The position numbers and the translations under genes are program-made. Source: Acidobacteriota bacterium (GTDB lineage Bacteria; Acidobacteriota; Thermoanaerobaculia; Gp7-AA8). Taken from it: 47,633 nt of DNA. Of the stretch, positions 32,465-41,353 are shown piece after piece. Positions within the stretch are counted from its first letter, which is position 1. Each line of letters opens with the position of its first letter. The notes under the pieces are model-generated. The model had not been told where the DNA came from, did no database searches, and worked only from the letters and a program-made list of their open reading frames with translations. The stretch is from positions 1 through 47,633 of the forward strand of contig JACPDH010000033.1 of the NCBI GenBank assembly GCA_016184115.1, in the 5' to 3' direction.

Positions 32465-33373
32465 CTATTTGCGCTTCGTCCCGCCCGACTCCACCTTGCG
32501 TCTCAGGTCGAACCAGAGCTCCGACCAGTAGCCCATGTACTTCCACCGTCCCCAGCGCTCGTAAAGCGCGAGCATCTCGTTGTCGCTCGCCTCGGCGCCG
32601 CGGAGATGGCGCCGCCGGACGTGGGCGCGAAACTCGGTGTCGACGGCGATGCGATCGTGCCGTCCGTCCATCGCGAGGAGGTGTGCCGAACCGTAAGGGC
32701 CGATGCCTGGAAGCCTCCGGTACGACTTGAACAGCTCTTCGGTCGAGAGCGCTCCGTTCGCGATTTCAGCGAGGTCGAGCTCACCGCTGACGATCCCTTC
32801 GGCGAGCGCGCGCACGTAAGGCGCGCGATAACCCATACGGCAGCGCTCGCGAAGCTCGCTCTCGCCGAACGCCGCAACCTGCGCCGGGATCGGAAACGCG
32901 CGACCTCCCGATGCAGACGGCTCGCCACACGCCTCGACGAGGAGCGTGACCATCCGGACTGTCTGCGCCCAGACGGTGTTCGTCGTCGCGACGATCTTCA
33001 CCGCGTCTTCGAAGAGCGTGCTGCCGCAGAGAAGCCTGCCGAACTTCGCCTCGACGACGGCGCGATGCGACTTTCGCTTTCCGCAGAGCGCGTGAAACTC
33101 GCCCAGCTGCAGATCGAGCTGCAACATGCGCCGGATCCTCGTGCGGAGCTCCTCGCGCAGCGGCGCAATGTTGCGCTTGGACTCGACGACGAGTTTGCCC
33201 GAGTCGAAACGGATCGAAATCTCGATTGCGCCGACTCCCTCGAACGACTCGATTCGATGTAACACCCCTCGCTCGGCGTCCCAGCGGAACGGCGGCATGA
33301 CGTACCAGCCGTGCGAGACGACGGTCGACTCGAGTGAGAAATCGGCGGGGGCTGCGATGGTTAGGCGGCTCAT
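32465..33373 (-). CDS. HhH-GPD DNA glycosylase (AlkA/Ogg-like)
   Basis: Base-excision repair glycosylase of 302 residues. The helix-hairpin-helix is LPGIGPYGSAHLLAM, followed by the catalytic aspartate Asp245 in IAVDTEFRAHV. The N-terminal beta domain (residues 1-110) starts LTIAAPADFSLESTVVSHGW, as in AlkA/DNA-3-methyladenine glycosylases. There is no lysine before the catalytic aspartate hairpin like that of OGG1 that I can place, so a monofunctional alkyl-base glycosylase is favoured. The ATG at 33373 is preferred; the open frame runs 56 codons further upstream into repeat H6 and would add meaningless heptad peptide. Confidence 0.82.
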   Translation of the reverse strand: MSRLTIAAPADFSLESTVVSHGWYVMPPFRWDAERGVLHRIESFEGVGAIEISIRFDSGKLVVESKRNIAPLREELRTRIRRMLQLDLQLGEFHALCGKRKSHRAVVEAKFGRLLCGSTLFEDAVKIVATTNTVWAQTVRMVTLLVEACGEPSASGGRAFPIPAQVAAFGESELRERCRMGYRAPYVRALAEGIVSGELDLAEIANGALSTEELFKSYRRLPGIGPYGSAHLLAMDGRHDRIAVDTEFRAHVRRRHLRGAEASDNEMLALYERWGRWKYMGYWSELWFDLRRKVESGGTKRK

Positions 33374-33376
33374 CGT

Positions 33377-33556
33377 GAACGCGAAATGCGGATTGCGGAG
33401 TGCGGAATGCCGCATGAATACGAAATGCGGATTGCGGAGTGCGGAATGGAGTGCGGAATGGAGTGCGGAATGCCGAGGCGCGCGTGCCGAGGGCATGCGA
33501 CTGTTGCCTTGAGTCTCGATTCCACAATCCACATTCCGCAATCCGCAATCCGCATT
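33377..33556. repeat. heptamer inverted repeat, GCGGAAT type (locus H6)
   Basis: The left arm (33381-33475) has GCGGATT/GCGGAGT/GCGGAAT heptamers, including a direct duplication of a 28-base block (33382-33409 and 33421-33448). After a core of about 45 bases, the right arm (about 33520-33556) has ATTCCGC/ATCCGC units. It fills the gap between the glycosylase start and the phosphoesterase stop. Confidence 0.87.
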
Positions 33557-33558
33557 CG

Positions 33559-34695
33559 CTACTTCAGCTCGATCATCACGACCTCGGGCGACATTCCGAA
33601 GCGCACCGGCACGAGCCAGTATCCGGCTCCGGTCGTCACGTACATCTGTGTCGCCTCCTTCTGGAAAAGTCCCATGTCATACGGAATGAAGACGCCGGCG
33701 AGCGACCAGCCGAGCCAGCGGATTCCGAACTGGCCGCCGTGCGAGTGTCCTGCGAGAACGAGTGGGATCCGCCGCGCCACCGCTTCGGGAAAGACGCGCG
33801 GCTGATGCGAGATGACGATGACCGGCGCGCCATCGGGGCGGCCACGCAACGCCGCGTCGATGTCAGGCTTCAGCGCGTCGCGCCCCGCATAGTCCGAAAC
33901 GCCGGCGAGCCAAAGCACGGTCTGCCCGCGCAGCACGCCGGTCCCCTCGTTCACGAGCAGACGCACCCGCGTCCGCTTGAGCTGACGTATGACCGAGCGC
34001 GGCTCACCATACATTTCGTGGTTGCCGAGGACGGCAGTAATCGGCGTGCCCGCGCCGATCGGCTCGAGCCCTCGGAGGAACTTCGGCACGAAGTAAGGGT
34101 CGTCATCGAGGAAATCGCCCGCGACGACGACATGGTCGGGTCTCTGTTCCATGACGGCGCGGCTGATTCTCGCGAGCCTCCCCGGACGGCTAAAGAGACC
34201 GACGTGAAGGTCGGAGATCAGCGCAATCCGCATGCCGCGCAGCTCGGGAGGCAGCCCCGCGAGCGTGACCGGAACCCGCTCGACGCTGATTGGGACGAGA
34301 GCCTGGACGAAGCCGACGACGGTGATGATCCCGAACGCAACGAAGAAGAGCTCGGAGACGATCCGCCCGAACTGTGCGAGCCGTTCCTTCTTCCGCGCCA
34401 CGAAGAACCAGACGATTGCGACGAGCGCGATGACCGAGACGTGGAGGAGCGAGAAGGTGATCCAGTAGAACCAGGGAGGGGCAAGGATGCTCCGCGTCAC
34501 GCGGAACCAGCCGGAGAGACGGCTCGTGACGATGAACGGGAGGACGAGCCAGAAGAGGTTCGAGCCGATCGCGATCGCGGCGAAGATGCGCCGCCCGCCG
34601 CGGTGGAAAAGGCAGTAGCACTTCCAGCTCGCCCAGCTGATTCCGACGAAGACGAGCGTCACTAGAGCGAGGATCGCGATGCCGGCGGCGCTCAT
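33559..34695 (-). CDS. membrane-bound calcineurin-like metallophosphoesterase
   Basis: Protein of 378 residues with four N-terminal membrane helices (ILALVTLVFVGISWASW, IAIGSNLFWLVLPFIV, ITFSLLHVSVIALVAIVWFF, VSELFFVAFGIITVVGF) and a phosphoesterase domain from about residue 150. The two-metal site is complete: ISDLHVG, VAGDFLDD, LGNHEMY, ISHQPR and LAGHSHGGQ. This resembles the YkuE/YaeI type. The substrate may be a phospholipid or lipid-linked phosphate, which would suit the membrane anchor, but this is inference. Upstream is tRNA-Cys on the same strand. Confidence 0.88.
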   Translation of the reverse strand: MSAAGIAILALVTLVFVGISWASWKCYCLFHRGGRRIFAAIAIGSNLFWLVLPFIVTSRLSGWFRVTRSILAPPWFYWITFSLLHVSVIALVAIVWFFVARKKERLAQFGRIVSELFFVAFGIITVVGFVQALVPISVERVPVTLAGLPPELRGMRIALISDLHVGLFSRPGRLARISRAVMEQRPDHVVVAGDFLDDDPYFVPKFLRGLEPIGAGTPITAVLGNHEMYGEPRSVIRQLKRTRVRLLVNEGTGVLRGQTVLWLAGVSDYAGRDALKPDIDAALRGRPDGAPVIVISHQPRVFPEAVARRIPLVLAGHSHGGQFGIRWLGWSLAGVFIPYDMGLFQKEATQMYVTTGAGYWLVPVRFGMSPEVVMIELK

Positions 34696-34772
34696 CGATT
34701 CGTTCTACGTGTGGGAGTGCTTCTCGTTCTCGCCCCGGGCGCGCAGACGCCGCGGTGGCCGGATGCTGTAGT

Positions 34773-34847
34773 TGGAGGCGACGGTCGGGATCGAACCGAC
34801 GAATGAGGGTTTTGCAGACCCTTGCCTTACCACTTGGCTACGTCGCC
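34773..34847 (-). tRNA. trnC: tRNA-Cys (GCA)
   Basis: A complete 75-base cloverleaf. The acceptor stem GGCGACG pairs with CGTCGCC; the discriminator is T and the 3' CCA is encoded. The D arm contains AGCCAAGTGGTAAGGC. The anticodon stem AGGGT/ACCCT holds loop CTGCAAA with anticodon GCA. The T arm is CGGTTCGATCCCG. A promoter-like TTGACC-17-TACACT lies just upstream at 34868-34896. Confidence 0.96.
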
Positions 34848-34867
34848 CCTCCGGCACAGGGGGAGTA

Positions 34868-34896
34868 AGTGTAGTGAACCGGGGGGGAAGGGTCAA
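34868..34896 (-). promoter_or_regulatory. promoter of tRNA-Cys
   Basis: On the minus strand TTGACC (34891-34896) and TACACT (34868-34873) are separated by 17 bases, a near-consensus sigma70-like promoter whose start point would lie about 10-15 bases before the tRNA. It sits directly after the 3' end of the RNB gene. Confidence 0.6.
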
Positions 34897-34902
34897 TATT
34901 CG

Positions 34903-36378
34903 CTACCTTTTCACCTTCTCGAAATCGATGAAGCCGCGTTCGACGTCGACGGAAACGAGTCGGACGCGGACGAGCTGGCCGACCTCGAGTTTCCTGAAAC
35001 CTGTCGTTAGGCGCCCCTCGACCGGAGGATGGAGCACGCGCACCCACGTTCCCTTGTTCGAGGCGCCGGTGACGAGCGCGTCGAAGCTCTTGCCGACGTG
35101 AGGCAGCAGCAGCTGCGCTGCCGCCGATTTGTAGACGCGGCGCTCGACCTTGTTCGCTGCGTTCTCCTGGTCGGAGCAGTGCTGCGCGAGCGAGACGATC
35201 TCGTCGTTGCCATACGGCGACGGCCTCCCCGCGAGGGCGGCCTTCAGAAGTCGCTGCGTGATGATGTCGGGGTAGCGCCGGTTGGGTGCGGTCGAGTGCG
35301 AGTAGTCCCTGACCGCGAGACCAAAATGCCCGATCCCAGGCTTCCCTGGCAGCTGGACCGCATACTCGCCGCGACCCATCAGCTTGACGATCGACAGGGA
35401 GAGGTCGGGGAAGCGGAGCGGATCGGCTTCGCGCCTGCGGATCAGGAACGCTTCGAGCGCCTTCGAGTCGGGGAATTCGGGGAGTCTCTCATCGAGCTCG
35501 CGGGCGAGAGCGACGATTCGGAGCCAGCGTTCCGGCTCGCGGACGACGCGCCGGAATGTCGGGAAGCCCTTTGACATCAGGAAGCGTGCGGTGGCTCCAT
35601 TCGCGGCGATCATGAAGTCCTCGATCAACTCGTGCGCGCGGTTTTTCCGCGAAGCCTGGAGGTCGACGACTTTGCCGTTTGCGAGCACGGCGCGCGCCTC
35701 GATCGTCTCGAGGTCGAGAGCGCCCTCCTCGACGCGACGCGCCCGCAGCTTCTGCGCGACTTTGTCCTGCGCGATGAGTTGCTCCTGGAGTCCCGCCGCC
35801 GCGACCTTCTCCGGAACCGCGCCGCGGCCCTCGAGCCATGCGCCGACCGCCGAGTAGGTGAGCTTCGCCTTGTTCTTGACGCGTGCGCGGTAGTGGGACG
35901 ACGCCTTGACCACGCCTCCTCGACCGACCTCCATGTCGGTGACGATCGCGAAGCGATCCTCTCCCTCGTTGAGTGACGTCAGGCCGTACGAGAGCTTCTC
36001 GGGAAGCATGTTGAAGATCACGGTGGGGCAGTAGACGCTCGTCGTGTTGTGTTTCGCGCGGCCGTCGACCTTCGAGCCCTTGCGCACGTGCGAGTCGACA
36101 TCGGCGATCGCGATGAGAATTCGCGTCGAGTCCTTCGATACTGGCTGCGAGACGCTCAGCTGGTCGAGATCGCGGCTGTCGTCGTTGTCGATCGAGCACC
36201 ATGGGAGCTCGCGGAGGTCACGGACCTCGCCGTCCGACGCATCGACCGGTCCGCTGATCTGATTCAACTCGCGGACGACATCGGCTGGAAAGGCGTGAAG
36301 CAGTCCGTATTCGGTCATCGCCTCCCGTGCGATCGCGGTGAGCTGCATCTCGGGCGTCTGCAACGGAGTCTTCGGCAT
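34903..36378 (-). CDS. RNB-domain exoribonuclease (RNase II/R family)
   Basis: 3'-to-5' exoribonuclease-like protein of about 491 residues, shorter than RNase R because the N-terminal cold-shock domains are missing. The RNB catalytic centre has the metal-binding aspartates in SIDNDDSRDLDQLSVS and ADVDSHVRKGS. The product-end motif is YSHSTAPNRRYPDIITQRLL. The C-terminus has an S1-like fold (SFDALVTGASNKGTWVRVL...LVRVRLVSVDVERGFIDFEKVKR). The start at 36378 (MPKTPLQT) has GGGAGA upstream; an in-frame ATG ten codons earlier is possible. Function in RNA turnover is inferred from family. Confidence 0.87.
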   Translation of the reverse strand: MPKTPLQTPEMQLTAIAREAMTEYGLLHAFPADVVRELNQISGPVDASDGEVRDLRELPWCSIDNDDSRDLDQLSVSQPVSKDSTRILIAIADVDSHVRKGSKVDGRAKHNTTSVYCPTVIFNMLPEKLSYGLTSLNEGEDRFAIVTDMEVGRGGVVKASSHYRARVKNKAKLTYSAVGAWLEGRGAVPEKVAAAGLQEQLIAQDKVAQKLRARRVEEGALDLETIEARAVLANGKVVDLQASRKNRAHELIEDFMIAANGATARFLMSKGFPTFRRVVREPERWLRIVALARELDERLPEFPDSKALEAFLIRRREADPLRFPDLSLSIVKLMGRGEYAVQLPGKPGIGHFGLAVRDYSHSTAPNRRYPDIITQRLLKAALAGRPSPYGNDEIVSLAQHCSDQENAANKVERRVYKSAAAQLLLPHVGKSFDALVTGASNKGTWVRVLHPPVEGRLTTGFRKLEVGQLVRVRLVSVDVERGFIDFEKVKR

Positions 36379-36438
36379 CGTGCGGTTCTCCCTTCGCGGG
36401 GAGATCATACCCGCTCCGGGAGCTCGGTACTGCTCCCC

Positions 36439-36685
36439 GGAAATAGGTGGCCAGTCGCTGGTAGCGCTTGCCCGGGAGATCGAGGAGCGAGGAGGAGGCG
36501 ATGCGGGGCCATCGCTGACGACGAGCGACGATGAGGTCGCGGGGCAACCGCTACCAGCCCGGAGGGTTGTGGCGCGACGGCCTCGCTCGCATTGTCGCTC
36601 CTCCTCGACGATGTCCCAGCATCGCCTCGTCGTCGCTTCGCGCGATCGAGGCCGTCGCGCTCACAACGACTGGCCACGTATTTCC
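36439..36685. repeat. palindromic element R7 at the start of pxpBC
   Basis: Arms GGAAATAGGTGGCCAGTCG (36439-36457) and CGACTGGCCACGTATTTCC (36667-36685) are inverted with one mismatch. The interior includes TTGTCGCTCCTC...CGATGTCCCAGCATCGCC, also found with small changes at about 47315-47350 in element R8. The right end is immediately followed by the first recognisable codons of the PxpB domain. Confidence 0.8.
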
Positions 36686-38229
36686 TCCGGTTCGCCTCGT
36701 CCGCGGATGACGGGATCCTCGTGTCGTTCGAGTCGATCGGCTTCGATGACCTTCACGCGCTGGCGGAAGCGGCCCGCGCGCTCGACGGAGTCGTCGCCGC
36801 GATTCCAGGTCATGCGTCTGTTCTCGTCCTCGCGCGTGACAGCGCGCTGACGGGAGCGATCGAGGCGGCGATCAAGGGCGTCATCGACCGCGGCCTTACC
36901 GCGCGGAGCCTAACCGAGTTGGAACGCCACGAGCTCGAGGTCGATTTCGCGGACGAGCACGCGCCCGACATGCAGCTTCTGCTCGCGCGGGCCGGTCTCT
37001 CGAAAGCGGATCTCCTCGCCCGCATCGCGTCACTCGAGCTCCGCGCGCGCTATCTCGGGTTTCTCCCCGGCTTCGCGTACCTCGAAGGATGGCCCGAGGA
37101 CTGGTCGCTTCCGCGACGGGCAACCGTGCGGGAGCGCGTACCCGCGGGTTCGTTCGGCATCGCGGGAGCGATGGCGGGCTTCTATCCGGGGGAGAGCCCT
37201 GGGGGATGGAACATCATCGGCAGAACGTCCGCAACTTTGTGGGATCCGTCTGGCGTGCGGCCTAACACCATTGCCGCGGGTGATTTCGTCACGATCCGAG
37301 CGGGTCGTTTCATTGCGGCTCAAGACGCCGCGCCGACGCCGGCATTCGGCGCTGAAGCGCTCGCGGAGGTCGTGGCGCCGGGTGTCGCGACGATCGTCGC
37401 GGGTGAGCCCGACATGGAGCGATACGAGCATGGAATCGCGCCGGGAGGCGTCTTCGACGAGGCGGCGTTGCGACTCGCGAACTGGCTCGTGGGCAATGGA
37501 AACGGGGCGATGGCGCTCGAGTGCGCGGCGCTCGGGCCGAGACTGCGCTTTCATGTGCCTTGTACGATTGCGATTGCGGGAGCGGAGGTCGACGCGACGG
37601 TCGACGGCGCGCGCGTGCCGATGCGGGCGAGGATCGAAGTCGCTACCGGGACGATGCTCGAGGCCGGCCCGGTGCGTGGCGGCATGCGCGCGGTCATCGC
37701 GTTCCGTGGCGGACTCGTCGCGGGCGAGCCGCGATGGAGCCCCCGTCCCGCGCGGCTCGCTCGGGGCGATCGGATATTCGGCGCAGGAGTTGAGGCGCGC
37801 ACGCTTCCGCTCATCCCTCCGCCGTCGGGCGATCGGTTCGCGATCACGGCCCACGCCGGTCCTCACGACCTCGACGTTGCGCTTCTCGAGCACATCACGA
37901 GTCGTGCGTGGAAGGTGACGCCGTCACTCGACCGGACGGGAATCAGGCTCGCGGCTGGTGCGCCTCCCGCAGAGATCCCCGCGCTTCTCCCGTCATGCGG
38001 CATGCGCGCCGGCTCAGTCCAGTGGCACCCAGGAGGCGAACTGGTCGTGATGGGACCAGACCACCCGATCACCGGTGGCTACCTGCAGCCGCTCACCGTT
38101 CCTGGGCGGGAGCTGTGGAAGGTTGCGCAGCTTGCACCGGGCGACGAGGTGCGATTCGTCCTGGAGACGCAGCCCCTCGCCCGTCCTACATACCCTTGCG
38201 CGACGACACTTCGAACTCGGGGTTCCTGA
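36592..38229 (+). CDS. fused 5-oxoprolinase subunits B and C (PxpB-PxpC)
   Basis: AHS1/KipI plus AHS2/KipA fusion; with PxpA such proteins cleave 5-oxoproline using ATP. The PxpB half (to about residue 225) has YLGFLPGFAYLEGWPEDWSLPRR, VPAGSFGIAGAMAGFYPGESPGGW and NIIGRTS. The PxpC half (from about 240) has GGVFDEAALRLANWLVGNGNGA, a GPRLRFHVP block and the HPGGELVVMGPDHPITGGY end. The usual TTVQDLGR near the PxpC start reads ATIVAGEPDMERYE, a marked divergence. The start is doubtful: the only upstream initiation codons lie inside palindrome R7 (TTG 36592), and GTG 36721 would cut the first strand. PxpA is not in the window. The 3' end overlaps the convergent VWFA gene by 44 bases. Confidence 0.82.
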   Translation: MSLLLDDVPASPRRRFARSRPSRSQRLATYFLRFASSADDGILVSFESIGFDDLHALAEAARALDGVVAAIPGHASVLVLARDSALTGAIEAAIKGVIDRGLTARSLTELERHELEVDFADEHAPDMQLLLARAGLSKADLLARIASLELRARYLGFLPGFAYLEGWPEDWSLPRRATVRERVPAGSFGIAGAMAGFYPGESPGGWNIIGRTSATLWDPSGVRPNTIAAGDFVTIRAGRFIAAQDAAPTPAFGAEALAEVVAPGVATIVAGEPDMERYEHGIAPGGVFDEAALRLANWLVGNGNGAMALECAALGPRLRFHVPCTIAIAGAEVDATVDGARVPMRARIEVATGTMLEAGPVRGGMRAVIAFRGGLVAGEPRWSPRPARLARGDRIFGAGVEARTLPLIPPPSGDRFAITAHAGPHDLDVALLEHITSRAWKVTPSLDRTGIRLAAGAPPAEIPALLPSCGMRAGSVQWHPGGELVVMGPDHPITGGYLQPLTVPGRELWKVAQLAPGDEVRFVLETQPLARPTYPCATTLRTRGS

Positions 38230-39238
38230 GGGTGACGGCGACTTTGGCCAGTCTCTCGTCCATCGACTTCGTGCCGGTGTAAAGGCCGAGCAGGTAATAG
38301 CCGTTGTTCTTGTTCTCGATCATCTTCAGCGGAATCTCGAAGCTGGTCGCCTGGCGGTAGTACTCGCCCCCGGTGTCCTCCGCGAGCCGCACGAGGTTCT
38401 GCTCGCTCGCGTGGAAGCGTACGTTTCGCATCAGGTGCATTGGATACACGGTGACGTTCGCGCGCTGGATCGCGACGAGCATCGGATCGAACCAGACCGC
38501 GTCGTTCTCGGGGATCTGTGCCGAGAAGTCGGACGCTTCGCCGATTCCGGGTGAAAAGAGAAGCAGCGCCTTACGTGCCGGGATCGTCTTCGTCGCATCG
38601 GCGAGCAACTCGAGCCCGTCGTAGATGCGTCCCGTTTCGTTGATCATTGCCCGGAGATTGAGATGGCTGAGGATCGCATCGTCCGCCGGTTTCTCGGGAT
38701 AGCTCGTGATTCCGTTGGAGAACGTCGCCGCTTCTTCGATCGCCTTCTTCAGTACCGGCTTGTCGGAAGTGAAGTCGGCGTAGAGCTTGAGGCGGAGGTC
38801 ATAGCCCGCGACCGCGACCTTGTCTTCCGGGCGGATCCGCTTCTCGACGAATTCGAGTGAGGCGCGTCGCGCGGCGATGAGGTCGTTCTGGAAGCGTGTG
38901 CGGAACGAGGGATCGGGATAGGTGTGAAAGAAGAGGACGAAGTAACGGATGTCCTTGACCCGCTCGACTTTGAACTCCGCCTTCGCCTCGGGGACGGTCA
39001 GCAGCCTGCGGTTCGTGAAGTACTCCATCGACTCGACCGGCTTCTGTTCGCCGTCGATCTTGACGACGAAGTCGTCCTTCGTTAGGCCCAGAATCTGGTT
39101 TCCCTTGCGGTCGGTTACGGTGACGTCGAGGAGAACGAGATTGACGTCGAGCTTCTCTTCGTACTTTGGCGCGTCCTGCGCCATCGCGGGCAGGGCAAGC
39201 GCGAGCGTCAGCGCCGCCGCGGCAATCGTGGATCTCAT
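38186..39238 (-). CDS. secreted VWFA-related protein, acidobacterial type
   Basis: Exported protein of 350 residues with a signal peptide (RSTIAAAALTLALALPAMA, cleaved after residue ~20). It continues VNLVLLDVTVTDRKGNQILGLTKDDFVVKIDGEQKPV, the hallmark of the VWFA-related domain proteins abundant in Acidobacteriota. The von Willebrand A-like fold follows (FVLFFHTYP, ALLLFSPGIGEAS), without a clear MIDAS Asp-X-Ser-X-Ser. The C-terminus has GGEYYRQA and a NNGYYLLGLYTG strand. Start at 39238 chosen by the signal peptide; a 539-aa frame upstream is not supported. Function is unknown in this family. Confidence 0.85.
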   Translation of the reverse strand: MRSTIAAAALTLALALPAMAQDAPKYEEKLDVNLVLLDVTVTDRKGNQILGLTKDDFVVKIDGEQKPVESMEYFTNRRLLTVPEAKAEFKVERVKDIRYFVLFFHTYPDPSFRTRFQNDLIAARRASLEFVEKRIRPEDKVAVAGYDLRLKLYADFTSDKPVLKKAIEEAATFSNGITSYPEKPADDAILSHLNLRAMINETGRIYDGLELLADATKTIPARKALLLFSPGIGEASDFSAQIPENDAVWFDPMLVAIQRANVTVYPMHLMRNVRFHASEQNLVRLAEDTGGEYYRQATSFEIPLKMIENKNNGYYLLGLYTGTKSMDERLAKVAVTLRNPEFEVSSRKGM

Positions 39239-39421
39239 GTTCGTTGTCCTCCGTGGTGTGGCAACGGGTAGCGTATCGCGCCGATTTCGACTTGCCGAAA
39301 CATAGGTGTGAACTCGAAACACTCGCCTCTCAGCTCGGTTACAGCTCGTTTCCAGAGGATGAGCCCCGTCCCGCGGCGCACGGGAAACCTCGCAGCCCCT
39401 TCGATCGTTAGAATCTTTGCC

Positions 39422-40798
39422 ATGAACCGCAAAGCTCTCGCTCTCGCCATCGTCGTCATCCTCGGTTGCCGCGAACATGCTTCCCCGACTCTGGCCGCGG
39501 AGCGCGCCGGCGGCGCGGGCGACTCGGGTGTCCGAAAGCAATCGGCGCCGATTCCCGCGAGTGTGGGTGAGGCGCGCAAGACGCCGGTCGTCCGGGTCAC
39601 CCACGACATCATGCCCGCCGTCGTCAACATCCAGACCGAGTCGGTCATCCGGCAGCGGCAGTTCGACATCTTCTTCGGTACGCCGCGCCAGCGGTCGTTC
39701 AAGACGCAGTCGGTCGGATCGGGCTTCGTCTGGGCTTCCGACGGAATCATCGTCACGAACGCACACGTGATCGAAGGAGCGTCGACGATCACCGCGATCT
39801 TCCACGACGGGACGGAGAGCGAGGCAACGGTGATCGGCGTCGATCCCGACAGCGACCTCGCGGTGCTCCGCGTCGAGGCTCGGGACTTGCCGTCAGCGCC
39901 GATCGGCACGTCGTCCGACCTGCAGATCGGTGAACCGGTGATTGCGATCGGCAATCCATTCGGCCTCAGCGGCACGGTGACCACCGGAGTGCTCTCGGCG
40001 ACGGGGCGCTCGGTCCCTTCGCGCGAGCAGGCGCGCACCTTCACGGACTTCATCCAGACCGACGCCTCGATCAATCCTGGCAATTCGGGCGGCCCTCTCG
40101 TGAACATCGAAGGGAAAGTCATCGGTATCAATACCGCGATTTATGCCGACGCGCAGAACATCGGCTTCGCGATCCCGGTCGACCGCGCGAAGAAAATCGT
40201 CGAGGATCTCCGGCAGTACGGCGAAGTGCATCGCGTCTGGATCGGGCTGGGTACCGCGACGCTGACTCCGGAGGAGGCGCGGCGCGTCGGCATGCCGCCG
40301 ATGCGCGGTGCGCTCGTCACGCGCGTCTTCGGCTCCTCTCCCGCAGACAAGGCGGGGATCAGGCCGGGAGACGTGATCATCGCCGTGAACCGGTTGCCGA
40401 TCGAATCGCGTGAGGCGTTCTCGACGTCGACGGCCACGGCAACCGCGGGGCAGCGCATCGCGGTTCGCATCCGCCGTGAAGACGACACGGTCGAACTTCA
40501 TCTCGTGCCGGTTGATCCTCCCGCCGACCTGGGGCTCGTATTGCTACGCGACATCAGTGGACTCGGCGTGCGCGAGGCCGCGGGCACACTGCTCGTGAAC
40601 GACGTGGAGCAGGGCTCCCGAGCGGCGGAAGTTGGGCTGCGTGGGGGCGACACGATCGTCGGCGTCAACGGCGTGAGGGTCGACAGCGTGAAGGCGCTCA
40701 ACCAGGAGGTCACGCGTGGCGCCGATCGCTCGTCGATCGTCCTTGCAGTCGCGCGCGGCCGGTACGTCTACACGCTCACGTTCCCGACGGGCAACTGA
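39422..40798 (+). CDS. HtrA/Deg-type serine protease, putative lipoprotein
   Basis: Trypsin-like S1C protease of 458 residues. The N-terminus KALALAIVVILGC has a lipobox-like ILGC at residues 13-16, so it is probably a lipoprotein. The catalytic triad is His115 in TNAHVIEGA, Asp145 in DSDLAVLRV and Ser222 in NPGNSGGPLVN. Two PDZ domains follow (GALVTRVFGSSPADKAGIRPGDVIIAVN and LLVNDVEQGSRAAEVGLRGGDTIVGVNG). It is likely a periplasmic protein-quality protease. The frame is open upstream of the chosen ATG, but the signal sequence fixes the start. It is transcribed divergently from the VWFA gene. Confidence 0.92.
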   Translation: MNRKALALAIVVILGCREHASPTLAAERAGGAGDSGVRKQSAPIPASVGEARKTPVVRVTHDIMPAVVNIQTESVIRQRQFDIFFGTPRQRSFKTQSVGSGFVWASDGIIVTNAHVIEGASTITAIFHDGTESEATVIGVDPDSDLAVLRVEARDLPSAPIGTSSDLQIGEPVIAIGNPFGLSGTVTTGVLSATGRSVPSREQARTFTDFIQTDASINPGNSGGPLVNIEGKVIGINTAIYADAQNIGFAIPVDRAKKIVEDLRQYGEVHRVWIGLGTATLTPEEARRVGMPPMRGALVTRVFGSSPADKAGIRPGDVIIAVNRLPIESREAFSTSTATATAGQRIAVRIRREDDTVELHLVPVDPPADLGLVLLRDISGLGVREAAGTLLVNDVEQGSRAAEVGLRGGDTIVGVNGVRVDSVKALNQEVTRGADRSSIVLAVARGRYVYTLTFPTGN

Positions 40799-40863
40799 GT
40801 GCGATTCAGATCCAGGCGGTAAGAACGCGCACGCCGAGAGGGGTGCAATAGGGCCCGTAGCCA

Positions 40864-41016
40864 CAATGGCCTGAACATAAGAGGAAGAGGCCGAAGTTAG
40901 AACGATGAACGATGAAGTTTGAACCCAGAAACGGGCCCCGGGCGGGGGGGTCAGGGTTCAGCATTCAAACTTCTACGTTCTAACTTCGAGACTTTCGTCC
41001 CTAGTTCAGGCCATTG
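40864..41016 (+). mobile_element. 153-bp MITE-like element, copy 1, with 9-bp flanking direct repeat
   Basis: Ends CAATGGCCTGAAC and GTTCAGGCCATTG are perfect 13-bp terminal inverted repeats. The interior is an imperfect palindrome of 7-bp units (AGAACGA, TGAACGA, TGAAGTT, TGAACCC) around a GC-rich centre GGGCCCCGGGCGGG. CCCGTAGCC occurs immediately outside both ends (40854-40862 with one extra base, and 41017-41025), as a 9-bp target duplication would. The second copy at 43485-43637 has the same length in the opposite orientation. No transposase is encoded. Confidence 0.85.
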
Positions 41017-41353
41017 CCCGTAGCCCTCATTCGCCGCAACCCTTCCAGAAAATTTCGTGCAGCTTCGCAGTTCAAGGGTAGGGAATCGGGCTGGGCAGAC
41101 ACTCCATACATGAAGGAGGGGCTCTCGTGGCCCCGAGATGGCGAAGCCGGCTTCGTCGAGGTAGCGCTGATCCGTCTCCGTGTCGCACGACAAACATCGT
41201 TGGGGCACGGAACGTTCTTTGCAGCGCCTCGTCGGCGAGCCGGGCGACGTCAATGAAACCCCTGCTGGTTGCCGGAATGATGCGAAGCAAGTTCGCACTG
41301 ATGCGCAGCAGCATGGCAGGGGTGTCTGTTTCGTTGTCTCGCATCGAACGATC
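41017..41353. other. 337-bp gap before the histidine kinase
   Basis: No gene, RNA or terminator is supported here. The frame of the kinase is open back to about 41180, but that stretch (rich in Arg, Gly and Asn, with Cys and Trp) matches no sensor domain and lacks a ribosome binding site. A GAAGGAGGGG sequence at about 41112 is not followed by a convincing gene. Confidence 0.5.

Noticed and set aside
33370-33555. N-terminal extension of the glycosylase into repeat H6
   Set aside because: Extension encodes heptad-repeat peptide (HSALHSAL); the ATG at 33373 fits the family.
41180-41353. N-terminal extension of the histidine kinase
   Set aside because: No sensor-domain pattern or ribosome binding site; the coiled coil and PAS start after the ATG at 41354.
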